A DNA stretch of 21,192 nucleotides, taken from the NCBI GenBank assembly GCA_937965665.1, contig CALCJE010000059.1, positions 1 through 21,192 of the forward strand. Direction: 5' to 3'. Shown in pieces: positions 8,180-16,267 of the stretch. The position numbers were made by a program, and so were the translations under genes. Source of the DNA: an uncultured Bacteroidales bacterium. Lineage in GTDB: Bacteria; Bacteroidota; Bacteroidia; Bacteroidales; UBA4417. Below the pieces are notes generated by a model. The model ran no database searches, was not told where the DNA came from, and was given only the letters and a program-made list of their open reading frames with translations. How positions within the stretch are numbered: position 1 is the first letter of the stretch; every line of letters starts with the position of its first letter.

Positions 8180-9349
8180 TCAATGTTTTTGTTTGTATTG
8201 TAGCAGGAGTTCGGTAGCCAGTGTGCGGGCCTCAGCATCGGTTAGCTCGTAATCACTAAGCGAGGGATTGTTAATGTGTGTAATTTTCGACATGGTTTCT
8301 TCAATCAGTCCGGGAATCTGCAAAAAGCTGATTTCTTCGCGTAGGAAAGCATGCACAGCAACTTCGTCGGCAGCATTCATCACGCAAGGCATGTTCCCTC
8401 CCCTACGCATTGCTTCATAGGCCAGGTTCAGGCAGTTAAAATTTCGCGTATCCGGTTTTTCGAAGGTAAACTGCAAACACTGGTCGAAACTGAATTTGGG
8501 AAACTGCGATGCAAGTCTGTCAGGATAAGTAAGTGCGTATTGTATGGGCAAACGCATATCAGGCAAACCCAACTGCGCTTTGATGGAGCCATCCGCAAAC
8601 TGTACCAGCGAATGGATAATACTTTGCGGGTGTACCACAACTTCAATACGTTCGATATCGAAATTGAACAGCCATTTGGCTTCAATAACCTCAAGACCTT
8701 TGTTCATAAGGGTTGCCGAATCGATAGTAACTTTGCAGCCCATATTCCAGTTGGGATGTTTCAAGGCCTGGTCCTTCGTAACCTGCATCAGCTTATCGTG
8801 GTTAAAGCCCCTGAACGGGCCACCTGATGCCGTTAAAATTAGCTTTTCAACAGGGTTATGAAACTCACCTGCCAGGCATTGAAAAATAGCTGAATGTTCT
8901 GAATCAACGGGATAGATATTAACTCCTTTTTCGCGGGCAAGCCTGGTAACCAGTTCGCCGGCAACGACCAGGGTTTCCTTATTGGCAAGCGCAACAGGTT
9001 TCCCGGCCTGGATGGCTCGTAGGGTAGGCTTGAGACCGCTCCAGCCAACCAGGGCCACCAGCACCATATCAATACTTTCCATTTCAACCACCTGCTCAAT
9101 GGAAGCCGAACCCGAATATACTTTAATATCATATGGATCAAGGGCTTCCAACACCAGTTTGTACATGCTTTCTTTCGAAATCACAACCGCATTGGGCATA
9201 AATTCGATGGCCTGCCGGATAAGCAACGGTGCGTTGGAGTGCGCGGTAAGTACTTCAACCTCAAGTTTATCAGGATACTGTCTGATTACTTCCAGCGCCT
9301 GGGTACCTATTGAACCTGTTGATCCGAGAATGGCTATACGACGTTTCAA
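8180..9349 (-). CDS. dxr: 1-deoxy-D-xylulose 5-phosphate reductoisomerase
   Basis: This enzyme converts DXP to MEP using NADPH, the first committed step of the non-mevalonate isoprenoid pathway (quinones, undecaprenyl carrier). The 389-residue length is normal. The NADPH-binding GSTGSIGTQ is at residues 9-17. Metal ligands are Asp149 and Glu151 in DSEHS and Glu220 in NKGLEVIEA (216-224). The flexible catalytic loop lies near HPNWNMG (198-204), and TASGGPFRG is at 173-181. The start codon is TTG at 9349: no ATG lies between it and the preceding in-frame stop, and the N-terminus MKRRIAILG fits the family exactly. It sits between the M23 peptidase gene (110 bp upstream) and rseP. Confidence 0.97.
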   Translation of the reverse strand: MKRRIAILGSTGSIGTQALEVIRQYPDKLEVEVLTAHSNAPLLIRQAIEFMPNAVVISKESMYKLVLEALDPYDIKVYSGSASIEQVVEMESIDMVLVALVGWSGLKPTLRAIQAGKPVALANKETLVVAGELVTRLAREKGVNIYPVDSEHSAIFQCLAGEFHNPVEKLILTASGGPFRGFNHDKLMQVTKDQALKHPNWNMGCKVTIDSATLMNKGLEVIEAKWLFNFDIERIEVVVHPQSIIHSLVQFADGSIKAQLGLPDMRLPIQYALTYPDRLASQFPKFSFDQCLQFTFEKPDTRNFNCLNLAYEAMRRGGNMPCVMNAADEVAVHAFLREEISFLQIPGLIEETMSKITHINNPSLSDYELTDAEARTLATELLLQYKQKH

Positions 9350-9459
9350 ATGGATAGGATTAATCTGATGGATGATAATTTACCGGGTTTCGGGTTGTTT
9401 ATTCCCGTTACGGTTTCTATGCTCTTGAAAATAATTCTGTTAAGGACTACTACGATGTC

Positions 9460-10350
9460 TTAAAAAACAATGTAATCTTTTGGATTTACCGGTATTCCGT
9501 TTATCCACAGTTCGAGGTGCAGGTGCGGACCGGTGGAGAGCTCGCCCGATTGGCCAATGATAGCAACTGTTTCGCCGGCATGTACAATATTCCCTTCCTT
9601 TTTCAGCAACACCGAATTGTGCTTGTACACCGAAATAACATTACCCGGGTGCTGAATGGCAATAACATAACCTGTTTCAACCGTCCAGCCCGAAAAAATT
9701 ATCGTTCCGTCCTGTACCGATTTTATTACTTCGTCGCGGGCTGCAACAATATCGATACCAAAATGCTTGCGCAGTGGGTCGAACTGGCTGGTTACTATAC
9801 CTTTAACCGGCGTAAAGAAGGTAATATTGCGCATGGTTGCGCCTTTACCCGCTGATTTATCTGATTTAAAAAGATTGTATTTGTTAGCGTTATCGTATTC
9901 AGTGCGCAGAATTGAGTCCTCAGGCGAGCGTTTATCGGCAATATTCCTGTAACTGCGTGTTTGAGCGGTATCCACCGGGTTCATTGTCCTTTCGTTGGGA
10001 AGGTTTCCGCCAAGCACTGTTCGCAGGTTATCGAGATAGCTTTCCTGCGAGCGCATGGCAAAAGCCACCGAATCGGACCTGAGCTGTAATTCGTAAATAC
10101 GGCGTTGCAGCGTAACATCGGTATATCCCGGTATGTATTCCTTCAGCGGGGTAAATGCAATAATGTACGTGGTAATCAGGACCAGGATAATTGACAGCAT
10201 ACCAATGGCAACAAATACGTTGAGCCGCGATAGTTTGAATGAAATCCTTTCTTCGAGGGTCTCTTCATTCAATACCACAAGCCTGTATTGGTCGCGGATT
10301 CGGCGCGTCAATAGCTTCCAGATCTTTTTTCTTTCCGATTTTAAGTCCAT
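9460..10350 (-). CDS. Membrane-anchored M23 (LytM-type) peptidoglycan endopeptidase
   Basis: A 296-residue protein with a basic cytoplasmic segment of about 43 residues, one transmembrane helix (about 44-66), a short coiled linker and a C-terminal M23 domain (about 176-296). The zinc ligands are intact: His196 and Asp200 in HFGID, and His278 in HLH (276-278). The catalytic His244 and His276 are also present, so it should be an active zinc endopeptidase cutting peptide cross-bridges in the wall. The N-terminal cytoplasmic stretch resembles that of bactofilin-associated M23 enzymes, and a bactofilin gene lies about 6 kb away, but any link is inference. It is divergent from porW, with a good promoter match 30-60 bp upstream, and may be co-transcribed with dxr. 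Confidence 0.9.
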   Translation of the reverse strand: MDLKSERKKIWKLLTRRIRDQYRLVVLNEETLEERISFKLSRLNVFVAIGMLSIILVLITTYIIAFTPLKEYIPGYTDVTLQRRIYELQLRSDSVAFAMRSQESYLDNLRTVLGGNLPNERTMNPVDTAQTRSYRNIADKRSPEDSILRTEYDNANKYNLFKSDKSAGKGATMRNITFFTPVKGIVTSQFDPLRKHFGIDIVAARDEVIKSVQDGTIIFSGWTVETGYVIAIQHPGNVISVYKHNSVLLKKEGNIVHAGETVAIIGQSGELSTGPHLHLELWINGIPVNPKDYIVF

Positions 10351-10381
10351 ATTTTTTTACAACAGCACGCGAAATATTTTG

Positions 10382-10414
10382 CAAACCTACCTAAAATCAG
10401 AAAATTCAGCGCAA
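10382..10414 (-). promoter_or_regulatory. Promoter of the M23 peptidase gene (-33 TTG / -7 TAGGTTTG)
   Basis: On the minus strand, TTG at 10414-10412 is followed after 22 nt by TAGGTTTG (10389-10382), an exact TAnnTTTG box. Transcription would begin near 10376, about 25 nt before the ATG. This is one of the two best promoter matches in the window. Confidence 0.6.
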
Positions 10415-10588
10415 CATGATTGAATATAATTTCATAAAAGTACTTAAAAACGGGCAATTATCCTTGTTTTACTGCAGTTTAAACACTCTTCATTCAAAAT
10501 CCGGATATTTGAAACCCTGCAATTGAAAGGAATTGCATTAGGGTTGCCATATTTCCCGAATTAAATCCTGGCAATCCACTCTTTTAGG

Positions 10589-10617
10589 TTGAAATTAGAA
10601 AAAATGAAATATTTTTG
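10589..10617 (+). promoter_or_regulatory. Promoter of porW/sprE (-33 TTG / -7 TATTTTTG)
   Basis: TTG at 10589-10591, an 18-nt spacer and TATTTTTG at 10610-10617 match the Bacteroidota promoter consensus. Expected initiation near 10624 leaves a leader of about 23 nt to the TTG start at 10647, or about 56-62 nt to the alternative TTG codons at 10680 and 10686. Confidence 0.6.
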
Positions 10618-10646
10618 CACTCTTTGAGTTAGTATTCAATAGAAAG

Positions 10647-13403
10647 TTGCGAGCAATCAACCCAACACCTGCCATTCATTTGAAATTGAAATTTATTTTC
10701 AGGATTACATTTTTACTGTTGTGCATCAGCGGTGCGGTAATTCTGTATTCATGCTCCACCAAAAAAAATACTTTTACCAGCCGCACTTACCATAATCTTA
10801 CTACCCATTACAATGTTTACTGGAATGGCAACGAAAGTTTCAAGAACGGCAGAGCAACGCTGAAAGAAAGTGTTGCTGACAACTACAATTCCATATTAAA
10901 AGTTTACAATTTCGGTACGGCTGAGGAAGCACGCAAGATTTTTTCGGATATGGACCGTGCTATTGAGAAAGCAGGCATTGCCATTCCCCGGCATTCGATG
11001 TTTATCCGCAATGTGGAACACAATAAATGGATCGACGACTGTTACCTGTTGATCGGCAAGGCGCAGTTTTACAAGCAGGATTACAACAATTCGCGCCGCA
11101 CCATGGAGTTCCTGCAAAAGCAATACCCGGGAACGGTTACTGACCTCGAAGCATCACTCTGGTACATCCGCAGCCTGCTACAGCAGAAAAAGTATGAAGA
11201 TGTGGTTGCACAGCTCGAGGAATTTGAAGCAAAAGCAGCAAAAGTTAAAGCACCATACCGCATCCGCAGGGAAATCCCGCTGATGTATGCCGACTACTAC
11301 CTGTTTACCGGGAACATGCCGGCTGCCAAAACCAACCTTAAGCAAGGCCTGGCGCTGGCTTCGGACCGAAAAATGAAAGCCCGCATCAATTTTATACTTG
11401 GCCAGATTGCTCAAAAGGAAAAGAATTTTGCCGATGCTACCGAATATTACAGCAAGGTGATTAAAAGCCCCGCTTCGTTCGAAATGATTTTTAATGCCCG
11501 GATTAATATGGCAAAGTCATTCGATGTTAATACCGGCGACAAGGCAGATCTTGAAAAGCAACTCCGGCGCATGCTGAAAGATACCAAAAACAAAGACTAC
11601 TACGACCAGGTATATTATGCGCTGGCAGAACTTGCCACACTCGATCATAACGATACGCTGGTAATGCATTACCTCAAGCTTTCGGTTGCCAACAGTTCGA
11701 AAAACAATTACCAGAAATCGACAGCCTCGCTGCAGTTAGCCGATATGTTTTTCAAGAAACAGAATTACGAAATGGCTGCCGCTTATTACGACACCACCAT
11801 TCAAACCCTGCCCCGCGAACATCCTGATTATGCTGCCATAAATTCGAAAACGCTTACGCTCACTGAACTTGTAAAAAACCTGCGCGTGGTGCAGTACGAG
11901 GACAGCTTACAACGGCTGGCCAATTTGCCCGAAGCAGAACTGCTGGCGATTATTCAAAAAATGATCGATCAGAAAACCAGGGAAGAAGAACAGCAAAAAG
12001 CGCTGTTAGAGCAGCAAATGTCAGAAACCAGCATGATGAACAACATCCCCAACATGCGCAACGAAAATATGGGATCGGTAGGCGGTGGCGGATGGTATTT
12101 TTATAACCCCTCGGCGATATGCTTCGGCTTTTCAGAGGTTATGCGCAAATGGGGACGTCGTAAACTTGAAGATAACTGGAGGCTGACCAACAAAAGAGCG
12201 GTTTCGCAGTTCGATGAAAATATTCCACAACAGGCAAAAACAGGCGACTCCATAAATCAGAATAAGGTTGAGAATACAAAGCCGGTTTCAACTGATCCGA
12301 AAAAGCCTCAGACATACATAGCCCAGCTACCTAAAACAAAGGAGCAGTTGGAAGCTTCCAACGAAACAATAGCATCGGCCTTGCTAAACCTGGGCTACAT
12401 CTATAAAGACGGGCTCAATGACATTCCACATTCGGTTGAGGCTTTCGAAGACCTGGCCCACAGGTTCCCCGAAATGAAGGACATTAACCGAATTTATTAC
12501 CAGTTGTACCTGATCGCTATCGGGATACCCGACGAAACCATGGCAGCTAAGTACAAGGATATCATCCTGGTGAAATATCCTGAAACCGACTATGCCCAGC
12601 TTTTAAAAGATCCTGATTACAACAAAGAGTTGCTTGCCAAAAAAAACCGGGTTTCGACGCTTTACCAGGAGACTTTCCAGGCTTTTAAACGCGCCCAGTA
12701 CCGCATGGTGCTGCTCTACAGCAACCAGGCTATAGCTGAATATACTGACAAAGACCTGATTCCAAGGTTTGAATACCTCCGGGCCCTTTCGCTGGGAAAA
12801 ACCGCTGGCACCGACACCATGGTTGTTGCTTTAAACAAACTGGTTCTGAATAGCCCAAATCACCCTGTTACCCCGCTGGCAAAAGAAATTCTACAGAAAT
12901 ACGATAAAAATAAAACCCAGGCATCGGTTGTAGCACCTTCGGGTAACGGGGCAACTCCCGAAATGGCCGCCAATACCGGCACAGCCACCAATACAGGTAT
13001 TTTCGCGCAAAGCAGCGATACCCTTGTTCCCGATATTTACAAATTAAACTTCAACACCACGCATTTCTATATCATGATGGTCGACGGGAGTAAGGTGAAT
13101 GTAAATGCTGCCAAGACCCGTATTTCGGATTTCGTGAGTAAGGAATTCCTGAGTTCAAACCTTTCGGTAAACACCATTGTACTGGATGCCGGTTGGCAGA
13201 TGATCTCCATCAGCAGTTTTAAAAACAGCCAGGCGGCCATGGATTTCTACAATGCCATCAGTAAAAGCGAATATGTAAATTCGTCGTTGGGAAAGAGTGA
13301 TTATAAGCAAATGATCATTTCCATTGAGAACTACCCGGTATTTTACCGTGAAAAGAAATACAACGGCTATCTCAATTTCTTCAGGAAAAACTACCTGAAC
13401 TAA
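10647..13403 (+). CDS. porW: PorW/SprE, type IX secretion TPR lipoprotein
   Basis: A protein of about 918 residues, matching the PorW/SprE family along its length. A type II signal peptide ends in lipobox LYSC (Cys36), followed by the family signature CSTKKNTFTSRTYHNLTTHYN. TPR-like helical pairs occupy about residues 130-400. A Met/Asn/Gly-rich linker (about 455-490) leads to GGWYFYNPSA and the WGRRKLEDNWRLTNK motif (about 517-531). A second helical-repeat region follows, then a C-terminal alpha/beta domain (about 810-918) that looks SPOR-like to me. PorW is an outer-membrane lipoprotein proposed to link the PorKLMN motor complex to the translocon. No ATG exists in the N-terminal region: TTG codons at 10647, 10680 and 10686 are the candidates, and the 10680 start would give a compact signal peptide beginning MKLKFIF. 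Its stop is 16 bp from the convergent SDR gene with no terminator between. Confidence 0.92.
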   Translation: MRAINPTPAIHLKLKFIFRITFLLLCISGAVILYSCSTKKNTFTSRTYHNLTTHYNVYWNGNESFKNGRATLKESVADNYNSILKVYNFGTAEEARKIFSDMDRAIEKAGIAIPRHSMFIRNVEHNKWIDDCYLLIGKAQFYKQDYNNSRRTMEFLQKQYPGTVTDLEASLWYIRSLLQQKKYEDVVAQLEEFEAKAAKVKAPYRIRREIPLMYADYYLFTGNMPAAKTNLKQGLALASDRKMKARINFILGQIAQKEKNFADATEYYSKVIKSPASFEMIFNARINMAKSFDVNTGDKADLEKQLRRMLKDTKNKDYYDQVYYALAELATLDHNDTLVMHYLKLSVANSSKNNYQKSTASLQLADMFFKKQNYEMAAAYYDTTIQTLPREHPDYAAINSKTLTLTELVKNLRVVQYEDSLQRLANLPEAELLAIIQKMIDQKTREEEQQKALLEQQMSETSMMNNIPNMRNENMGSVGGGGWYFYNPSAICFGFSEVMRKWGRRKLEDNWRLTNKRAVSQFDENIPQQAKTGDSINQNKVENTKPVSTDPKKPQTYIAQLPKTKEQLEASNETIASALLNLGYIYKDGLNDIPHSVEAFEDLAHRFPEMKDINRIYYQLYLIAIGIPDETMAAKYKDIILVKYPETDYAQLLKDPDYNKELLAKKNRVSTLYQETFQAFKRAQYRMVLLYSNQAIAEYTDKDLIPRFEYLRALSLGKTAGTDTMVVALNKLVLNSPNHPVTPLAKEILQKYDKNKTQASVVAPSGNGATPEMAANTGTATNTGIFAQSSDTLVPDIYKLNFNTTHFYIMMVDGSKVNVNAAKTRISDFVSKEFLSSNLSVNTIVLDAGWQMISISSFKNSQAAMDFYNAISKSEYVNSSLGKSDYKQMIISIENYPVFYREKKYNGYLNFFRKNYLN

Positions 13404-13419
13404 AATTGCTGCAACGCAT

Positions 13420-14232
13420 CTAAACAACGGCGTTTGTGGTTGCGCGCACTTCCTTACCGAACTCCTTCATGAGTAGTTTTTGCTGTAAAGGGCCAGGAAT
13501 CAGTTTCTGCAGCAGCAATAACACGTAGTTTATTTTCCCCGGAACGATCAGGAATTTTTTCCGGAGCATGCCATCAACAGCTTTTTTTGCAACCATTTCG
13601 GCACTCAGCTCGGTTATGCGCCCAACCCTGCCATGAGAATTTATTCTTAAGTTGGTAGTTGCATTTGTACGTACACCATTCGGACAAACGATAGAAACAT
13701 TTACCCCCAGGCCCTTTAACTCGCTGCGGATGGACCGGCTGAAAGCATACACAAAGGCCTTACCCGAACTATAAAGACTTTTGTAAGGAATCTGAAAAAA
13801 GCCAGCCATACTGCCCACATTCAGGATGTGCGATGTGGGGTGCGAACTCAGCACAGGCAGGTACAAACGCGATAGCATTACAACTGCCCTTACATTTAAA
13901 AGGATGCGGTCATCAATATATTTAACATCGGATTGCCCGAATACAGAAGCGCCTGCTACACCTGCATTATTTATGAGAATTTTTACATCCAGATGCTGAG
14001 CCTGTGTGAATTCGAATAAAGTTGCGGGTGCATGAAGTGCAGACAAATCGGTTTCGTAACAACATATTTTCACACCATATTGCTTTTCAATGGCTTCGGC
14101 TACCTGGCTTAGCCCTTCGCCGGGCAACGAAACCCGGATCAGGTTCATCCCCAGGCTACCACAATACCAGGCAATGGCCTTACCAATACCCGAACTGGCG
14201 CCAGTAATCAGTGTATATTCAGGTTTATCCAT
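13420..14232 (-). CDS. Classical short-chain dehydrogenase/reductase (SDR)
   Basis: A 270-residue NAD(P)-dependent oxidoreductase with a Rossmann fold. The cofactor-binding TGASSGIG is at 10-17 and NNAG at 88-91. The catalytic tetrad is Asn113, Ser141, Tyr154 and Lys158 (in YSSGK). The substrate cannot be deduced. I chose the ATG at 14232, which lies 2 bases after the stop of the upstream epimerase gene, with AGG about 7 bases before it. An ATG at 14256 would add eight residues and overlap that gene. It is the last gene of a three-gene minus-strand unit (CPBP, epimerase, SDR). The 30 or so C-terminal residues are hydrophobic and basic, compatible with membrane association. Confidence 0.88.
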   Translation of the reverse strand: MDKPEYTLITGASSGIGKAIAWYCGSLGMNLIRVSLPGEGLSQVAEAIEKQYGVKICCYETDLSALHAPATLFEFTQAQHLDVKILINNAGVAGASVFGQSDVKYIDDRILLNVRAVVMLSRLYLPVLSSHPTSHILNVGSMAGFFQIPYKSLYSSGKAFVYAFSRSIRSELKGLGVNVSIVCPNGVRTNATTNLRINSHGRVGRITELSAEMVAKKAVDGMLRKKFLIVPGKINYVLLLLQKLIPGPLQQKLLMKEFGKEVRATTNAVV

Positions 14233-14234
14233 GT

Positions 14235-15221
14235 TTACCTGATTGTTTTTAACCATTCGACGGTGAGGGCTGCACCGGTTTTAAACCCGACCGGCTGATA
14301 ATTTAATTCACGAGTAGCTTTTGCGCACGAAACATTCCAGTTGTGATAATATTTACGCACCAGGCCCGGTATGATCAACGGCGGGATGCCTGTTACTTTT
14401 GCCAGCAACAACATTGTACCCGCAACAAACTCTATAACAGGTACCGGCAAATGAAGCATCCAGTACTTTTTACCCGAAAGTTCTGCCATGATCCTGAATA
14501 GTTCATCATACGTGAGATTTTCGCCACCCAGTACATACCTTTCGCCGGGTCTGCCCTTTTCCATAGCCAGCAGATGGCCATTAACCACATCCTCAACGTA
14601 CACATAATTACCGATGCTTTTGCCGTTACCCGGGATAATATGCCATTTGCCCGCCATGTATTTCTGCATCATACGTGTAACCCCGTTGCTGTCGCTCAGC
14701 ACGCCCGGTCCATAAACCCGGGTCGGATTCACAATGACAATATCGATACCTGTATTTTGAATTGTTTTAAGTGTTTTCTCAAGGATGGATTTCGATGCCT
14801 CGTAATCGGTAAAAAAAATTTCAGGCTGTAGCGAATTTTCATCAACCACGCCATAAGGTCCTGAAGGCCCGAGTACCCCTGCGGTTGAAGTACAAACAAT
14901 CCGCTTTACACCGGCATGTAACCCCGCGTTAATCACATTCATTGTGCCTTCAATATTCAGCCTGTAGATGGCCGAAGTATCCTTATGCCATACCTTCGCA
15001 AAAGCTGCAGTATGATAAATCCCTGAACAGCCTTCGACGGCTGCGGCTAAGCTGTCGGAATGGAGTATATCGCCTTTAAACCATACCAGGTTCGGATGGC
15101 TGATTATGGAAGTTTTAGCCGTATCGCGGTAAAGCGCATGGACCTCCAACCCTTCGCCGGCCAGCCTGAGTGCAAGCCGGCTGCCAATAAAACCTGTGGC
15201 TCCGGTAACAAAAACTTTCAT
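14235..15221 (-). CDS. NAD-dependent epimerase/dehydratase-like extended SDR (dihydroflavonol reductase-like)
   Basis: A 328-residue protein of the extended SDR class. The cofactor motif VTGATGFIG is at 5-13. The active site has Tyr140 and Lys144 in YEASK, with Ser/Thr at 112-113 in the STAG strand. The IVNPTRVYGPG segment is typical of the dihydroflavonol-4-reductase/HpnA-like branch, which acts on sugars, steroids or similar hydroxyl/ketone substrates; the actual substrate is unknown. The start at 15221 overlaps the stop of the CPBP gene as ATGA, so the two are translationally coupled. The frame is open further upstream, but that part only reads the CPBP gene in another frame and gives no SDR sequence. 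Confidence 0.9.
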   Translation of the reverse strand: MKVFVTGATGFIGSRLALRLAGEGLEVHALYRDTAKTSIISHPNLVWFKGDILHSDSLAAAVEGCSGIYHTAAFAKVWHKDTSAIYRLNIEGTMNVINAGLHAGVKRIVCTSTAGVLGPSGPYGVVDENSLQPEIFFTDYEASKSILEKTLKTIQNTGIDIVIVNPTRVYGPGVLSDSNGVTRMMQKYMAGKWHIIPGNGKSIGNYVYVEDVVNGHLLAMEKGRPGERYVLGGENLTYDELFRIMAELSGKKYWMLHLPVPVIEFVAGTMLLLAKVTGIPPLIIPGLVRKYYHNWNVSCAKATRELNYQPVGFKTGAALTVEWLKTIR

Positions 15222-15931
15222 GACTTCATAAATTTTACAAACATGCCAGGTTGCGCGCGCAGCGATAACCATTCGTTCGAAAGGGCCATTACAATATGAA
15301 CCATAACAGCGATCCAAATTGAGCCGGTTTGTACGGTGAGGTAGCATAGCAAAACACCCAATGGAATGGCGCCAAGGGTTTCTTTTATTCCTTTTGGTAT
15401 GTGAACCAGCATATAAATGGCTGTGTTCAGTGCAATCGCAGGCCACAAATCCATAACAGGCAGCGCTGCAAATAACAAAAATCCGCGAAACAGGAATTCG
15501 TACCCGATTAAATACAAAATCCAGGTCAGGGCACTTGCAACAAGCAACTTTAGCGACCATTCCTTTTCCCTTACCTGGGGATACATGGCCAGGTTATCCG
15601 GGCGCGATGCATTCAGCAGGTTCATAACAATAACTGATGCCGACAGCAGAGCCGTCCAGTACCAGGTGGCACGAACCGGGCATTTTATACCAAATTGGGG
15701 CATGCCTGCATCCCGCGAAATTTGAATAATTACCCAGGGAATAATTCCAAAAATCACAAATCCGAGTAATCGCTGCAACAATACTGAAAGCGTTTCCTCA
15801 TTTTTAAGCCCGATCAACACATGCACAAATTTTGCCACCGGCAAGAAATAATAGCACATAAAACCTGCCGAAGCAACTGCCAGGGCAGCTATCAAAAAAA
15901 AGGAATTATCAATTGCTGATGGCATTTGCAT
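15218..15931 (-). CDS. CPBP family intramembrane metalloprotease
   Basis: A multi-pass membrane protein (237 residues from the ATG at 15931; a GTG at 15970 would give 250) with about seven hydrophobic helices. The CPBP/Abi signatures are present: GYEFLFRGFLL (motif 1, usually EExxxR; here the first Glu is Tyr), MLVHIPKG (motif 2, FxxxH-like) and MVHIVMALSNE (motif 3). The family includes CAAX prenyl proteases (Rce1) and bacteriocin-immunity proteins, and substrates are mostly unknown. The Tyr-Glu variant of motif 1 keeps the catalytic glutamate. It is the first gene of the three-gene unit and overlaps the next start by 4 bases. The 15931 ATG is preferred because it removes a poorly hydrophobic extension that would need a GTG start. 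Confidence 0.82.
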   Translation of the reverse strand: MQMPSAIDNSFFLIAALAVASAGFMCYYFLPVAKFVHVLIGLKNEETLSVLLQRLLGFVIFGIIPWVIIQISRDAGMPQFGIKCPVRATWYWTALLSASVIVMNLLNASRPDNLAMYPQVREKEWSLKLLVASALTWILYLIGYEFLFRGFLLFAALPVMDLWPAIALNTAIYMLVHIPKGIKETLGAIPLGVLLCYLTVQTGSIWIAVMVHIVMALSNEWLSLRAQPGMFVKFMKS

Positions 15932-16041
15932 GATATGGCAACCAGTATAAATTGGATAATAAAGATACACTATCCAACGCCAGAAAGTGATTATTTGAGA
16001 TTTTTTTTACACTTTCATCTGCCTATTCTTTACTAAAACAC

Positions 16042-16064
16042 TGCCTGGAATGGTTTTGCAGGCA
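16042..16064. repeat. Inverted repeat TGCCTG...CAGGCA upstream of bactofilin
   Basis: Six-base perfect arms at 16042-16047 and 16059-16064 surround an 11-nt loop. An overlapping alternative pairing uses CCTGG and CCAGG. The arms are the same as in the repeats at 5512-5545 and 8134-8177. Its position about 200 bp before bactofilin and 110 bp from the CPBP start would suit an operator as well as a hairpin. Confidence 0.4.
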
Positions 16065-16232
16065 CCAGGAACCACATAATGAGCCTGCTAAAAGCACAGA
16101 AATTCCAGCGCAAGCACTTCTTCGTTCTTAATTCTTCGCAAGGCATTTCGATGAACATCAACAGAAATATGCAAAATACCAGGTTAAATTTACTTTTTAA
16201 AACACGGATAGTGTATAATTCAATTATTGCAC

Positions 16233-16240
16233 TATTTTTG
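16233..16240 (+). promoter_or_regulatory. -7 box (TATTTTTG) of the bactofilin gene
   Basis: An exact TAnnTTTG match 28 nt before the bactofilin ATG at 16268. No clear TTG lies at the -33 distance. It supports the short start of bactofilin, because the longer open frame would begin well upstream of the expected transcription start. Confidence 0.45.
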
Positions 16241-16267
16241 TTTTTGGTAATTTTAATAGAAAAAAGC

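Larger units (their letters stand above)
15932..16267. other. Divergent intergenic region upstream of bactofilin and CPBP genes
   Basis: I see no convincing gene in these 336 bases. They hold the bactofilin -7 box (16233-16240), a near-match TATCTTTA reading toward the CPBP gene around 15960-15967, and an inverted repeat TGCCTG/CAGGCA at 16042-16064. An open frame running into bactofilin from 16079 codes for an unconvincing Phe/Ile-rich sequence that crosses the promoter. Confidence 0.5.

Noticed and set aside
8351..8827. Plus-strand open frame of 158 codons opposite dxr.
   Set aside because: It lies fully inside dxr on the other strand, has no domain, and is explained by codon bias of the real gene.
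10604..10627. Short ATG frame (seven codons) before porW as a possible leader peptide.
   Set aside because: It overlaps the -7 box and starts upstream of the expected transcription start, so it would not be in the mRNA.
15222..15560. In-frame upstream extension of the epimerase gene to an earlier start, giving 441 residues.
   Set aside because: The extra 113 residues are Cys/Arg-rich nonsense lying over the CPBP coding sequence in another frame. The SDR fold starts exactly at the ATG at 15221.
16079..16267. In-frame extension of bactofilin by 63 residues.
   Set aside because: It is rich in Phe/Ile/Asn with no family similarity, crosses a promoter -7 box, and family members start near MSKIL at 16268.
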